The translations under genes were made by a program, and so were the position numbers. A DNA stretch of 27,942 bases, taken from a virus. Below are positions 5,709-12,272 of this stretch, piece by piece. The notes under the pieces were generated by a model, which was not told the origin of the DNA, made no database searches, and saw only the letters and a list, made by a program, of their open reading frames with translations. How positions within the stretch are numbered: the first letter of the stretch is position 1; every line of letters starts with the position of its first letter. The stretch lies in the IMG/VR virus record IMGVR_UViG_3300029448_000316, positions 1 through 27,942 of that record, one strand, 5' to 3'.

Positions 5709-5936
5709 ATGGCTCCAAGAAAAAAAGCTCCAGCAGCAAAGAAACCAGTTCGTATGTCGAAGGGCGGTTCAACAGTAAACAAAGCTGGCAACTACACAAA
5801 ACCCGGAATGAGAAAACAACAATTCAATCGTATCAAAGCTGGTGGAAAAGGTGGTAATCCGGGTCAGTGGTCTGCACGTAAGGCACAGATGTTAGCTAAA
5901 ACGTATAAAGCTGCTGGTGGTGGCTATAAAAACTAA
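5709..5936 (+). CDS. small basic protein, DUF5872-like (GGNPGQWSARKAQMLAK)
   Basis: A 75-residue basic protein. After a Lys/Ala/Pro tail it carries RMSKGGSTVNK (an instance of the window-wide GG motif), GNYTKPGMRKQQFNRIKAGGKGG and NPGQWSARKAQMLAKTYKAAGGGYKN. The last part is a widespread motif in phages, large DNA viruses and bacteria that I associate with DUF5872 (function unknown, thought to bind DNA). The frame opens earlier at 5670, inside the previous gene, but the ATG at 5709 follows the previous stop and gives the family's normal length. Its stop overlaps the next start (TAATG). Confidence 0.75.
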   Translation: MAPRKKAPAAKKPVRMSKGGSTVNKAGNYTKPGMRKQQFNRIKAGGKGGNPGQWSARKAQMLAKTYKAAGGGYKN

Positions 5937-6334
5937 TGCCTACCAAGCTAAACGAAAACACAGAAGTCGCACTACCCCTACGTAACATTATAAGCATGGT
6001 TGCTGCAGCATCTCTTGCAACATGGGCATACTTTGGTATTATAGAAAGACTGAATCAGATAGAAACTAACATCACCATGATGGAATCTGATTTAGCGCAG
6101 AATACAGAATTTCGTATCAAGTGGCCTAGGGGAGATATGGGTAGTTTGCCAGCAGACTCAGAACAGTATATGTTAATAGAGCATCTTGCAGGGGAACTAG
6201 AAAAACTGCAGACGGACATAGAAAGTGGTAAAGCCCCATATGACCAGCAGCAGAAGCTAACGCTAGAGTTTTATGAGAAGCGCATTACAAACCTAGAAGA
6301 GAATATAGAGAAGTTGAGAAACGGAGATGGTTGA
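5936..6334 (+). CDS. membrane-anchored coiled-coil protein
   Basis: A 132-residue protein with one N-terminal membrane segment at about residues 18-37 (IISMVAAASLATWAYFGII). A helical region follows that is likely to be a coiled coil (IERLNQIETNITMMESDLAQ), then a short linker containing RIKWPRGDMG, then a second coiled coil to the end. The topology suggests anchoring in the inner membrane with a long helical domain. It resembles small membrane proteins often found near lysis genes of marine phages, but function is unknown. Coupled at both ends: TAATG at the start and an eight-base overlap with the next gene. Confidence 0.65.
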   Translation: MPTKLNENTEVALPLRNIISMVAAASLATWAYFGIIERLNQIETNITMMESDLAQNTEFRIKWPRGDMGSLPADSEQYMLIEHLAGELEKLQTDIESGKAPYDQQQKLTLEFYEKRITNLEENIEKLRNGDG

Positions 6335-6533
6335 ACTTACTTTTGTATTGTTGCTAGTTATGGGTGGAGAGAAGGTAGAATATACACCATATCAATCTTT
6401 ATCTGAATGTTTATCTGTACGCCGTAAAATAAAACGTAATGTAGGTCCAACTAATAACTTTGACCAGAAATGGTCCTGTAAAGAATTAAAAGTAAAAGTA
6501 AAAGATGGTGAGATATTGGAGATTGTAGAGTAA
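6327..6533 (+). CDS. Cys-pair mini-protein, paralog 2
   Basis: A 68-residue protein with a hydrophobic start (LTFVLLLVM), then a polar domain with Cys28 and Cys51 and Trp49 two residues before the second cysteine. It matches the 3088 gene closely in layout and spacing (Cys28, Trp50, Cys54 there) and the 12084 gene more distantly. The C-terminal part alternates Lys and hydrophobic residues (CKELKVKVKDGEILEIVE), as in a beta hairpin. The ATG overlaps the previous gene by eight bases and follows GGAG closely. Possibly a tiny exported or membrane-anchored disulfide protein. Confidence 0.65.
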   Translation: MVELTFVLLLVMGGEKVEYTPYQSLSECLSVRRKIKRNVGPTNNFDQKWSCKELKVKVKDGEILEIVE

Positions 6534-6536
6534 ACT

Positions 6537-7607
6537 ATGGCACCACGTAATCATCAAAGCTGGACTAAACAACCTAGCGTAGAGTATATTAACTCCCTCA
6601 TCTATTCTGACCACAGTTTATATGAACAGGAATTAGAAAACATATTTTCTAAGGTATGGGTTCCCTGCTTTCACAAAAGTGAGCTACCAGAGGCTGGTAA
6701 CTTTAGAACTGGTCAGATAGCAGGTCAGAACATCCTTGCATATAACACTGGCAAGGAAATAGTAGCCTATCGTAACTACGATGTGAATGAACCTAGTGGC
6801 ACGTTTGCGGCTCCTATCGTCACCTCAGAGCCAAAGCTACACTGCGAAGTAAGGCATGGCGGCATGGTCTGGGTCACCTTAGACCCTAATCCTACCCAGA
6901 GTGTAGAAGAATGGACGGGTGGTGCTTTTGATTGCATTGCTGGTGCAATTGATACCGAAGAGCTAGAGGTATTCCACTATCACAAGGCTATCATAGATAC
7001 CAATTACAAGCTTTGGCACGATACAAACTCAGAGTTCTATCACGACTTCATGCATTACTTTAATCGTGTGTCTGGTTTTAACGATGAGTACTTTGCCAGA
7101 AAGAACATTCCTTTCGATAACGGTCACGTTAACGTCAGCAGCTTCACGGTAAACTATGAAGAGTATGATGGCTTTGAGGATAGAGGTGAACTCTCCTTCC
7201 CTACCCTGCCGCCCAACCAATGGTATATGGTTGACTTATTCCCCGGATTTAATTTTAACTTACGTGGGAGTGCTTATCGTAGCGACAGCGTAACACCACT
7301 AGGACCAAACAAAGTATTGATTGAGTTCCGTGGATATGGACTAAAGAAAGATACTCCCGAAGAAAGAGCTACTCGTATAAAGCATCACAACTCTATATGG
7401 GGGCCGTTTGGTAGAAACCTGCACGAAGACTTACTAGGTGTAGCAGGTCAGGGTACTACAATGCGAGAAGGTACAGAATCCCGTAACATCTTGCATGGTA
7501 GACATGAAAATAGTACAATCCACGATGAAGTAGGTATGAGACACTACTATGCAGAGTGGTCTAAATGGATGGGGGTAGAAGCAAACAATCCGTCTATAGC
7601 GGCATAA
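6537..7607 (+). CDS. Rieske-type oxygenase alpha-subunit-like protein lacking the Rieske cluster (MsmA-like)
   Basis: A 356-residue protein with the layout of aromatic-ring/methanesulfonate oxygenase alpha subunits. Residues 24-50 (YSDHSLYEQELENIFSKVWVPCFHKSEL) match the family's N-terminus and residues 101-117 (HGGMVWVTLDP) the end of the Rieske domain. The catalytic domain has NYKLWHDTNSEFYHDFMH (156-173), giving Fe(II) ligands His169 and His173 with the bridging acid Glu166, and Asp298 (NLHEDLLGVAGQG) as third ligand. The C-x-H...C-x2-H Rieske ligands are missing: the position where C-x-H-R is expected reads NYDVNEP (80-86), and only Cys103 is nearby. Without the cluster, electrons would have to come from a partner, or the fold has a new use. 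SAR116 phage HMO-2011 was reported to carry an msmA-like gene. The gene is intact, three bases after its neighbour. Substrate unknown. Confidence 0.8.
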   Translation: MAPRNHQSWTKQPSVEYINSLIYSDHSLYEQELENIFSKVWVPCFHKSELPEAGNFRTGQIAGQNILAYNTGKEIVAYRNYDVNEPSGTFAAPIVTSEPKLHCEVRHGGMVWVTLDPNPTQSVEEWTGGAFDCIAGAIDTEELEVFHYHKAIIDTNYKLWHDTNSEFYHDFMHYFNRVSGFNDEYFARKNIPFDNGHVNVSSFTVNYEEYDGFEDRGELSFPTLPPNQWYMVDLFPGFNFNLRGSAYRSDSVTPLGPNKVLIEFRGYGLKKDTPEERATRIKHHNSIWGPFGRNLHEDLLGVAGQGTTMREGTESRNILHGRHENSTIHDEVGMRHYYAEWSKWMGVEANNPSIAA

Positions 7608-7631
7608 CTAACCAACCAATGAGGAATAGAG

Positions 7632-8108
7632 ATGATTGCAGAAACCCTAGCAGGGATTTCGCTTGTAAAGGCGGCAGTAGACGGTATTAAATCTACAATA
7701 AATACAGCCAATGATATAGGAGATATTGCTGGCTATATTGATAAATTGTTTGAGGGTGAAAAGCAAGTACAAAAAGACCGGGCTAATAAGTCAGGCATGG
7801 GTGTTACAGACCAGTTTGGTGTAAGTAATGTAGCACGAGAAGTAATAGATGCTAAGATTGCAGCAGAAAAACTACAAGAAGTTGCTTCTATGGTTGATAT
7901 GCGTTTTGGTCCCGGTACATGGAAGGGTATCTTAGCAGAAAGACAAAAGAGAATACAGGAAGCAAGAGAAGCAGCAGCTAAAGCTAGGAGAGAAGCAATA
8001 CGTAGACATAATGAAATGATGGAGCAAGTTAAGTTAGCTATAATACTAGGTGCTGTTGCTGTAGCTGGAATTGCATTTTTCTTATTTGCCATATTTTCTA
8101 TTTTTTAA
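7632..8108 (+). CDS. coiled-coil protein with C-terminal membrane anchor
   Basis: A 158-residue protein of a type common in marine phages, function unknown. The N-terminus (AETLAGISLVKAAVDGIKSTINTANDIGDIAGYIDKLF) is Ala/Gly-rich and may be amphipathic. Residues about 64-130 are helical with MRFGPGTWKGILAERQKR and a charged coiled coil. The last 25 residues form a single membrane segment (VKLAIILGAVAVAGIAFFLFAIF). AGGA seven bases before the ATG supports the start. Its position directly before the lysis cassette and the tail anchor could mean a role in lysis control or membrane contact, but this is inference. Confidence 0.65.
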   Translation: MIAETLAGISLVKAAVDGIKSTINTANDIGDIAGYIDKLFEGEKQVQKDRANKSGMGVTDQFGVSNVAREVIDAKIAAEKLQEVASMVDMRFGPGTWKGILAERQKRIQEAREAAAKARREAIRRHNEMMEQVKLAIILGAVAVAGIAFFLFAIFSIF

Positions 8109-8109
8109 C

Positions 8110-8138
8110 TTGACAAACGTATAAGATAGTGGTATAAC
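8110..8138 (+). promoter_or_regulatory. sigma70-type promoter, probably leaderless transcript
   Basis: TTGACA (8110-8115), a 17-bp spacer and TATAAC (8133-8138) lie in the 36-base gap before the 8145 gene. The expected start site, about seven bases after the -10 box, falls at or next to the ATG at 8145, and there is no ribosome-binding site in front of it. The transcript would therefore be leaderless or nearly so. It would drive the lysis and terminase genes. Confidence 0.75.
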
Positions 8139-8144
8139 TTAAAC

Positions 8145-8396
8145 ATGGCACTTAAAAAGTCACAACAGAGTTTAAAGAACTGGACGGGACAGAAATGGAG
8201 AACCAAGAGTGGTAAACCATCAGCCAAAACAGGTGAGCGTTACTTACCAGAGGCGGCTATCAAGTCGCTTTCTTCGCAAGAGTACGCAGCCACCACCGCT
8301 GCTAAAAGAAGAGGAACTCGTGCTGGTAAGCAGTTCGTCAAGCAGCCTAAAAATATATCAAAGAAAACCGCGAAGTTCAGACGAGGAGTAGGTTAA
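8145..8396 (+). CDS. small basic protein of a marine-phage family
   Basis: An 83-residue, strongly basic protein. It reads MALKKSQQSLKNWTGQKWRT, then SGKPSAKTGERYLPEAAIKSLSSQEYAATTAAKRRGTRAGKQFVKQPK and a basic tail. The 'LKxWTxQKWRTKSGKxSxxTGERYLPxxAIKSLSxxEYAATxxAKRxGTRxGKQFVxQPK' pattern is highly conserved in marine myo- and podoviruses, yet its function is not known to me. DNA binding is plausible from the charge. It is the first gene after the 8110 promoter, with its ATG where transcription should start, and its stop overlaps the next gene (TAATG). Confidence 0.8.
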   Translation: MALKKSQQSLKNWTGQKWRTKSGKPSAKTGERYLPEAAIKSLSSQEYAATTAAKRRGTRAGKQFVKQPKNISKKTAKFRRGVG

Positions 8397-8779
8397 TGTG
8401 GACAGCATTGATAGGTCCGATTGCTAATATAGCAGGGAGTTGGATGGATGGCAAAGTTGAACAAACAAAGGCAAAAGCAAGTGCTAATGTCGCAAGAGCT
8501 AAAGCTGAAGCGACTATCATGGAAAAGAAAGCCACTGGAGAAATTGATTGGGACATTGAAATGGCTCGTGCTTCGTCTTCAAGTTGGAAAGACGAGTGGC
8601 TAGTAATTTTATTTAGTATACCATTAATATTAGCTTTCATTCCGGGTATGGAAGATGTGGTAAGAAATGGATTTGAACAACTCAACAAAATGCCTGAGTG
8701 GTATCAGTACTCACTTGGAGTCATCGTTGCCGCTTCTTTTGGAGTTCGTAGTGCGACAAAATTCTTTGGTAAAAAATAA
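8396..8779 (+). CDS. holin-like protein (GTA_holin_3TM type)
   Basis: A 127-residue protein resembling the 'holin of 3TMs, for gene-transfer release' family (PF11351), which permeabilises the inner membrane so that endolysin can reach the cell wall. The N-terminus (MWTALIGPIANIAGSWM) is amphipathic. A charged helix follows (KVEQTKAKASANVARAKAEATIMEKK), then SSWKDEWLVI leads into a membrane segment at about 68-84 (LVILFSIPLILAFIPGM), and a last one lies at about 103-121. The DEW motif and Pro in the segment fit the family. GAGGAG upstream and a TAATG junction support the start. It is followed by a second holin-like gene and the lysozyme. Confidence 0.75.
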   Translation: MWTALIGPIANIAGSWMDGKVEQTKAKASANVARAKAEATIMEKKATGEIDWDIEMARASSSSWKDEWLVILFSIPLILAFIPGMEDVVRNGFEQLNKMPEWYQYSLGVIVAASFGVRSATKFFGKK

Positions 8780-9024
8780 TGGCAGCGCAAAAAATATTAG
8801 AGTGGAAACTGATTCCGCGACTAATGATGCTAATGATGTCGGTATCAGCGTGGAGAGTAGTGGAGTGGTTCATGACACTGCAAGACCCAACAAGTCAGCA
8901 AGCGGCACTAGTGAGTGTAGTCACGGGGGCCATGACAGGTGCATTTGCGGTATGGATGAATCACGAGGGTAAGGAAAATGAAGTACGACCGACACGACCT
9001 AGTAAAAGAATTGATAAAGCATGA
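8779..9024 (+). CDS. second holin-like small membrane protein
   Basis: An 81-residue protein with two predicted membrane segments, at about 12-31 (IPRLMMLMMSVSAWRVVEWF) and about 43-60 (LVSVVTGAMTGAFAVWM), separated by a short loop (TLQDPTSQQ) and followed by a charged tail rich in Lys and Arg. The size, topology and position between a GTA-type holin and a lysozyme suggest a class II holin, antiholin or pinholin partner. The family cannot be fixed by eye. It is coupled by TAATG to the preceding gene, and its last 47 bases overlap the endolysin start in another frame. Confidence 0.65.
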   Translation: MAAQKILEWKLIPRLMMLMMSVSAWRVVEWFMTLQDPTSQQAALVSVVTGAMTGAFAVWMNHEGKENEVRPTRPSKRIDKA

Positions 9025-9463
9025 GGGTCTGCGCCTTCAGGTGTATAAAGATACATTGGGAATTGATACTATTGGTATTGGACGAAACCTAGAAGACCGT
9101 GGTATAACTAAAGAAGAGCTAGACGATTTAGATATTCCGTCTATCAACCACGTGTATGAATACGGAATCACCGAAGCTGATGCGGTCTATCTAGCAGAGA
9201 ATGACGTACAGATTGTCGAGGAAGAACTGTTACGTGCGCATCCTTGCGTAGACAGGTTGGACTCTGTACGTCAGCTTATATGTATAGATATGGCATTTAA
9301 TATGGGTGTGCCTAGACTGTGTAAGTTTAAAAAGATGTGGGCAGCTATAGAAGCGGAAGACTATCCTACCGCAGCAAAAGAAATGCTCGACAGCAGATGG
9401 GCAACACAAGTAAAAGGCAGGGCTACTAAGCTGGCTAATGCAATGCATAACGGAGAATTTTGA
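8978..9463 (+). CDS. T4-type endolysin, GH24 lysozyme (muramidase)
   Basis: A 161-residue lysozyme that cleaves the N-acetylmuramic acid-N-acetylglucosamine bond of peptidoglycan. The catalytic triad is clear: Glu16 in KHEGLRL, Asp25 in VYKDTLG and Thr31 in DTIGIGRNL. The spacing (9 and 6 residues) is the same as in T4 lysozyme (Glu11, Asp20, Thr26). The conserved core IDMAFNMGVPRLCKFKKMWAAIEAEDYPTAAKEMLDSRWATQVKGRA follows in the usual place, and the length matches T4 lysozyme (164). No signal peptide is visible, so export depends on the holins encoded just upstream. AAGGA directly precedes the ATG. The stop overlaps the next start (TGATG). Confidence 0.93.
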   Translation: MKYDRHDLVKELIKHEGLRLQVYKDTLGIDTIGIGRNLEDRGITKEELDDLDIPSINHVYEYGITEADAVYLAENDVQIVEEELLRAHPCVDRLDSVRQLICIDMAFNMGVPRLCKFKKMWAAIEAEDYPTAAKEMLDSRWATQVKGRATKLANAMHNGEF

Positions 9464-9630
9464 TGGGTTACATTGTAAAAACAAAAGGCACTAAAGGTCA
9501 AACATATTATGGTGGTAGAGACCCAAAGAAAGAAAGCATTGCTAAAAAAACTGGAACAGGTAACAAGTATAAACAGTCTCCCGGTTTTTTAGACATGGTT
9601 GTGGATTACGTGAAGGAAAAACTTAACTAA
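9463..9630 (+). CDS. 55-residue basic hypothetical protein
   Basis: A short ORF that exactly bridges the lysozyme and the small terminase genes, with one-base stop/start overlaps at both ends (TGATG at 9461-9465, TAATG at 9628-9632). It begins MGYIVKTKGTKGQTYYGGRD, has a Lys/Gly/Thr-rich middle and ends in a helical segment LDMVVDYVKEKLN. The junctions are strong evidence for translation. Function unknown. Confidence 0.65.
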   Translation: MGYIVKTKGTKGQTYYGGRDPKKESIAKKTGTGNKYKQSPGFLDMVVDYVKEKLN

Positions 9631-10004
9631 TGGCTAGAGAACTAACAGAAAAGCAACAAGCATTTTTAAACGTCCTGTTTGAAGAAGCAGGTGGCGATAT
9701 GGTAATGGCAAAAAAGATGGCGGGATATGCTGACACTTCTGGCACTTCGGAAATTGTTAAAGGTCTTAAAGAAGAAATCCTTGAGGCAACACAAATGTAC
9801 ATGGCTCGTAATGCGCCGAAGGCTGCGATGGCGATGACAGGTGCATTATATGACCCGACTGAGTTGGGTATTCGTGATAAGATGTCTGCAGCTAAAGAAC
9901 TGCTTGACCGTGTGGGTCTGGTGAAGACAGAGAAGATGCAGGTAGAGGCAAGTGGCGGTGTTATGCTTATGCCACCTAAAGCAATTGTAGAGGATGATGA
10001 CTAA
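9630..10004 (+). CDS. terS: terminase small subunit-like protein
   Basis: A 124-residue protein that opens LTEKQQAFLNVLFEEAGGDMVMAKKMAGYADTSGTSEIVKGLKEEI. This is the helix-turn-helix-like start typical of phage small terminases ('LTxKQxxFxxxxxxxxGxxxxAxxxAGYxxxxxxxxxxxxL'). Residues about 60-95 (NAPKAAMAMTGALYDPTELGIRDKMSAAKELLDRVGLVK) match the rest of the family seen in marine phages. It should bind the packaging site on phage DNA and recruit the large subunit. The ending is acidic (IVEDDD). Coupled by TAATG on both sides. The nearby 10243 gene, which also looks DNA-binding, is the alternative candidate for part of this job. Confidence 0.75.
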   Translation: MARELTEKQQAFLNVLFEEAGGDMVMAKKMAGYADTSGTSEIVKGLKEEILEATQMYMARNAPKAAMAMTGALYDPTELGIRDKMSAAKELLDRVGLVKTEKMQVEASGGVMLMPPKAIVEDDD

Positions 10005-10246
10005 TGGCAGATAAAAAAACAGAAATGGCTGGCGCACGTGAAATAGCACGTTATTTAAATCGCACACGTGATAAAGACCACAGACTTACCACTAAAGATA
10101 TTTTGGCTATGCCAGACCAAGAAATAGATAGTATTTTAACGGAAATGGCTGGTGGAGATAGGCGTCAGTATTCTTCAGGAGGACTAGCCACTAAAAATTA
10201 TGTAAATCCTGTTAAAATTGTAGACAACCGTAAAAAGAAAAAATGA
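10004..10246 (+). CDS. small protein with YSSGGLATK motif and basic tail
   Basis: An 80-residue protein between the terminase genes. The first 50 residues look folded and helical (MAGAREIARYLNRTRDKDHRLTTKDILAMPDQEIDSILTEMAGGD). Next comes QYSSGGLATKNYVNPVKIVDNRKKKK, another case of the GG-[hydrophobic]-x-K motif near a basic C-terminus. Coupled to the preceding gene by TAATG and to the next by ATGA. It may assist packaging or be carried in the virion. No known family is recognised. Confidence 0.65.
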   Translation: MADKKTEMAGAREIARYLNRTRDKDHRLTTKDILAMPDQEIDSILTEMAGGDRRQYSSGGLATKNYVNPVKIVDNRKKKK

Positions 10247-10644
10247 CACGAAGCATAGGCAAGTGGAAGCTACCGCAGCCAACAGACATCAAAGAAGAAA
10301 ACGAGTGGATACCTATCCCACGTATTGCACGTACAGTACCATTCGGATATAAACAGGATGATGAAGACCCTGACATTCTTCAACCTATCCAAATAGAATT
10401 GGACTTGCTAGAAAAAGCTAGGTCACACGTAAATCAATACAGCTATCGTGAAGTAGCTAACTGGTTAAGTACACAGACTGGCAGATACATCTCGCATGTA
10501 GGATTGAGGAAAAGATTACAGTATGAGCGAAGACGTAAGAATCAAGCTGCAAGCCTCCGCAAGTGGGCAGAATATGCGAAAACGGCAATCGCCAAAGCGG
10601 AAGAAATCAGTAACCAAAGAACAGGTTCCAAAGCCAGCAGCTAA
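10243..10644 (+). CDS. terminase-associated protein, probable DNA-binding helix-turn-helix
   Basis: A 133-residue protein directly before the large terminase. After RTVPFGYKQDDEDPDILQPIQIELDLLEKARSHV (about 30-63) comes YSYREVANWLSTQTGRYISHVGLRKRLQYERRRK (about 66-98), which has the shape of a helix-turn-helix in which SHVGLRKRL is the recognition helix. Proteins with this 'VPFGY...SYRxVAxWLxxxTGRxISxxGLxKR' pattern often precede terL in marine phages. It may act as, or with, the small terminase subunit. Its last 122 bases overlap the terL frame, and the ATG overlaps the previous stop (ATGA). Confidence 0.65.
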   Translation: MTRSIGKWKLPQPTDIKEENEWIPIPRIARTVPFGYKQDDEDPDILQPIQIELDLLEKARSHVNQYSYREVANWLSTQTGRYISHVGLRKRLQYERRRKNQAASLRKWAEYAKTAIAKAEEISNQRTGSKASS

Positions 10645-12082
10645 GATTAAAGAAGTTTCATACGAAACACAAAGCATAGAAGAACACGCTAATGTGTTGT
10701 TCAAGCCAAACGTAGGACCACAGACGGAGTTCTTGGCTGCAAGTGAAAGAGAAGTTTTGTATGGTGGTTCAGCAGGTGGTGGCAAAAGTTATGCTATGCT
10801 TGCAGACCCACTACGATACATGGGGCATCCACAGTTTAGTGGGCTTCTGCTGCGACACACCACAGAGGAGTTGCGCGAACTTATATTTAAGTCGCAGGAG
10901 TTGTACCCGAAAATCTGGCCCGGTATTAAGTGGTCAGAAAGAAAGATGCAGTGGACTGCACCATCTGGCGCAAGGTTGTGGATGTCTTATCTCGACAGAG
11001 ATGATGATGTCTTGCGCTATCAGGGTCTAGCATTTAGCTGGATAGGTTTTGACGAGTTGACACAATGGGCCACACCTTACGCATGGAATTACATGCGGTC
11101 ACGTCTACGGTCCACTGCACCAGACTTGCCAATATTTATGAGGGCTACGACCAACCCCGGCGGTAGAGGTCATCAGTGGGTTAAGAAAATATTTATTGAC
11201 CCAGCCCCTTATAATAGAGCCTACGATGCAACAGATAGCGAAACAGGAGAAGTACTTAGATACCCAGCAGGACACGCAAAGGCTGGAAGACCTTTATTCA
11301 AAAGAAGATTTATACCCGCAAGACTTTCTGATAATCCATACCTTGCGGAGTCAGGTGATTACGAAGCCATGCTACTCTCAATGCCAGAGCAGCAAAGAAG
11401 ACAACTCCTTGACGGAGACTGGGATATTAAAGAGGGTGCGGCTTTTACAGAATTTAATCGTGATGTTCATGTTGTTGAGCCTTTCCGTATTCCTAGTAAC
11501 TGGGTTAAGTTTAGGGCTTGTGATTATGGTTACGGTAGTAAGTCTGGTGTTGTTTGGATTGCTGTTGCACCTGATGAACAGCTTGTTGTATATAGAGAAC
11601 TGTACGTTAGCAAAGTCCTTGCCACAGATTTGGCAGATATGATATTGGACTTGGAGGCTGGCGATGGTAATATTAAGTACGGTGTTCTGGATAGTTCTTT
11701 GTGGCATAAACGTGGCGATACTGGTCCTTCTTTGGCAGAACAAATGATTAGCAAAGGTTGCCGTTGGAGACCATCAGATAGAAGTAGAGGCAGTCGTATA
11801 GCGGGTAAAAACGAAATACACCGAAGACTACAGATAGATGAATTTACAGAGGAGCCTAGACTTGTTTTCTTTGATACTTGCACAAATGTCATATCCCAAC
11901 TTCCCGCCATACCGCTGGACAAAAAAAATCCCGAAGACGTGGATACAAAGAGTGAAGACCACTTGTATGATGCGTTAAGATATGGTATAATGAGCAGACC
12001 AAGATTTAGTATATTTGATTACGACCCAATGGGTAGACCAAGTGGGGGTATGCAAGTAGCAGACACAACATTTGGATATTAA
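10523..12082 (+). CDS. terL: terminase large subunit (packaging ATPase and nuclease)
   Basis: A 519-residue packaging motor. The ATPase has Walker A GGSAGGGKS (81-89), Walker B WIGFDE (173-178) and the coupling motif RATTNPGG (207-214). The RNase H-like nuclease has Asp334 in FRACDYGYGSKSGVVW, Asp390 in KYGVLDSSLW and Asp483 in DHLYDALRYGI, the three acidic metal ligands. It cuts concatemeric DNA and pumps it through the portal. The start at 10523 gives a 120-base overlap with the preceding gene and a basic, low-complexity N-terminus. An ATG at 10574 is an alternative, as the conserved part begins only at about residue 55. Walker A with GGGKS is usual for terL. Confidence 0.95.
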   Translation: MSEDVRIKLQASASGQNMRKRQSPKRKKSVTKEQVPKPAAKIKEVSYETQSIEEHANVLFKPNVGPQTEFLAASEREVLYGGSAGGGKSYAMLADPLRYMGHPQFSGLLLRHTTEELRELIFKSQELYPKIWPGIKWSERKMQWTAPSGARLWMSYLDRDDDVLRYQGLAFSWIGFDELTQWATPYAWNYMRSRLRSTAPDLPIFMRATTNPGGRGHQWVKKIFIDPAPYNRAYDATDSETGEVLRYPAGHAKAGRPLFKRRFIPARLSDNPYLAESGDYEAMLLSMPEQQRRQLLDGDWDIKEGAAFTEFNRDVHVVEPFRIPSNWVKFRACDYGYGSKSGVVWIAVAPDEQLVVYRELYVSKVLATDLADMILDLEAGDGNIKYGVLDSSLWHKRGDTGPSLAEQMISKGCRWRPSDRSRGSRIAGKNEIHRRLQIDEFTEEPRLVFFDTCTNVISQLPAIPLDKKNPEDVDTKSEDHLYDALRYGIMSRPRFSIFDYDPMGRPSGGMQVADTTFGY

Positions 12083-12083
12083 G

Positions 12084-12272
12084 ATGGAAGTAATTTGGAC
12101 TTTATTATTAACTGTGTGTGATACAAGTTCTTGTGGAACACAGACAATACAGTGGTTTGAACAACAACCGCAATGTATAGAAATGAAACAAATACACGAA
12201 GAGATTCCTAAAGACGGGCATTGGAAGTCCGTAGATTATAAATGCACTATCGTAGGAGCAAAGGAAGTATAA
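12084..12272 (+). CDS. Cys-pair mini-protein, paralog 3
   Basis: A 62-residue protein between terL and the portal gene. It has a hydrophobic start (MEVIWTLLLTV), cysteines at 12, 17, 31 and 54, and Trp47 before the last one. The Cys31-Cys54 pair and the hydrophobic N-terminus match the mini-proteins at 3088 and 6327, and the extra CDTSSC near the N-terminus is unique to this copy. A TTG at 12072 could add four residues, but the ATG at 12084 directly follows the terL stop. Its own stop overlaps the portal ATG (TAATG). Probably exported or membrane-anchored with a disulfide (inference). Confidence 0.6.
   Translation: MEVIWTLLLTVCDTSSCGTQTIQWFEQQPQCIEMKQIHEEIPKDGHWKSVDYKCTIVGAKEV

Noticed and set aside
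6537-7607. Calling the oxygenase a complete, active methanesulfonate monooxygenase
   Set aside because: Rieske cluster ligands are missing and no reductase, ferredoxin or beta-subunit gene is present, so the activity cannot be claimed.
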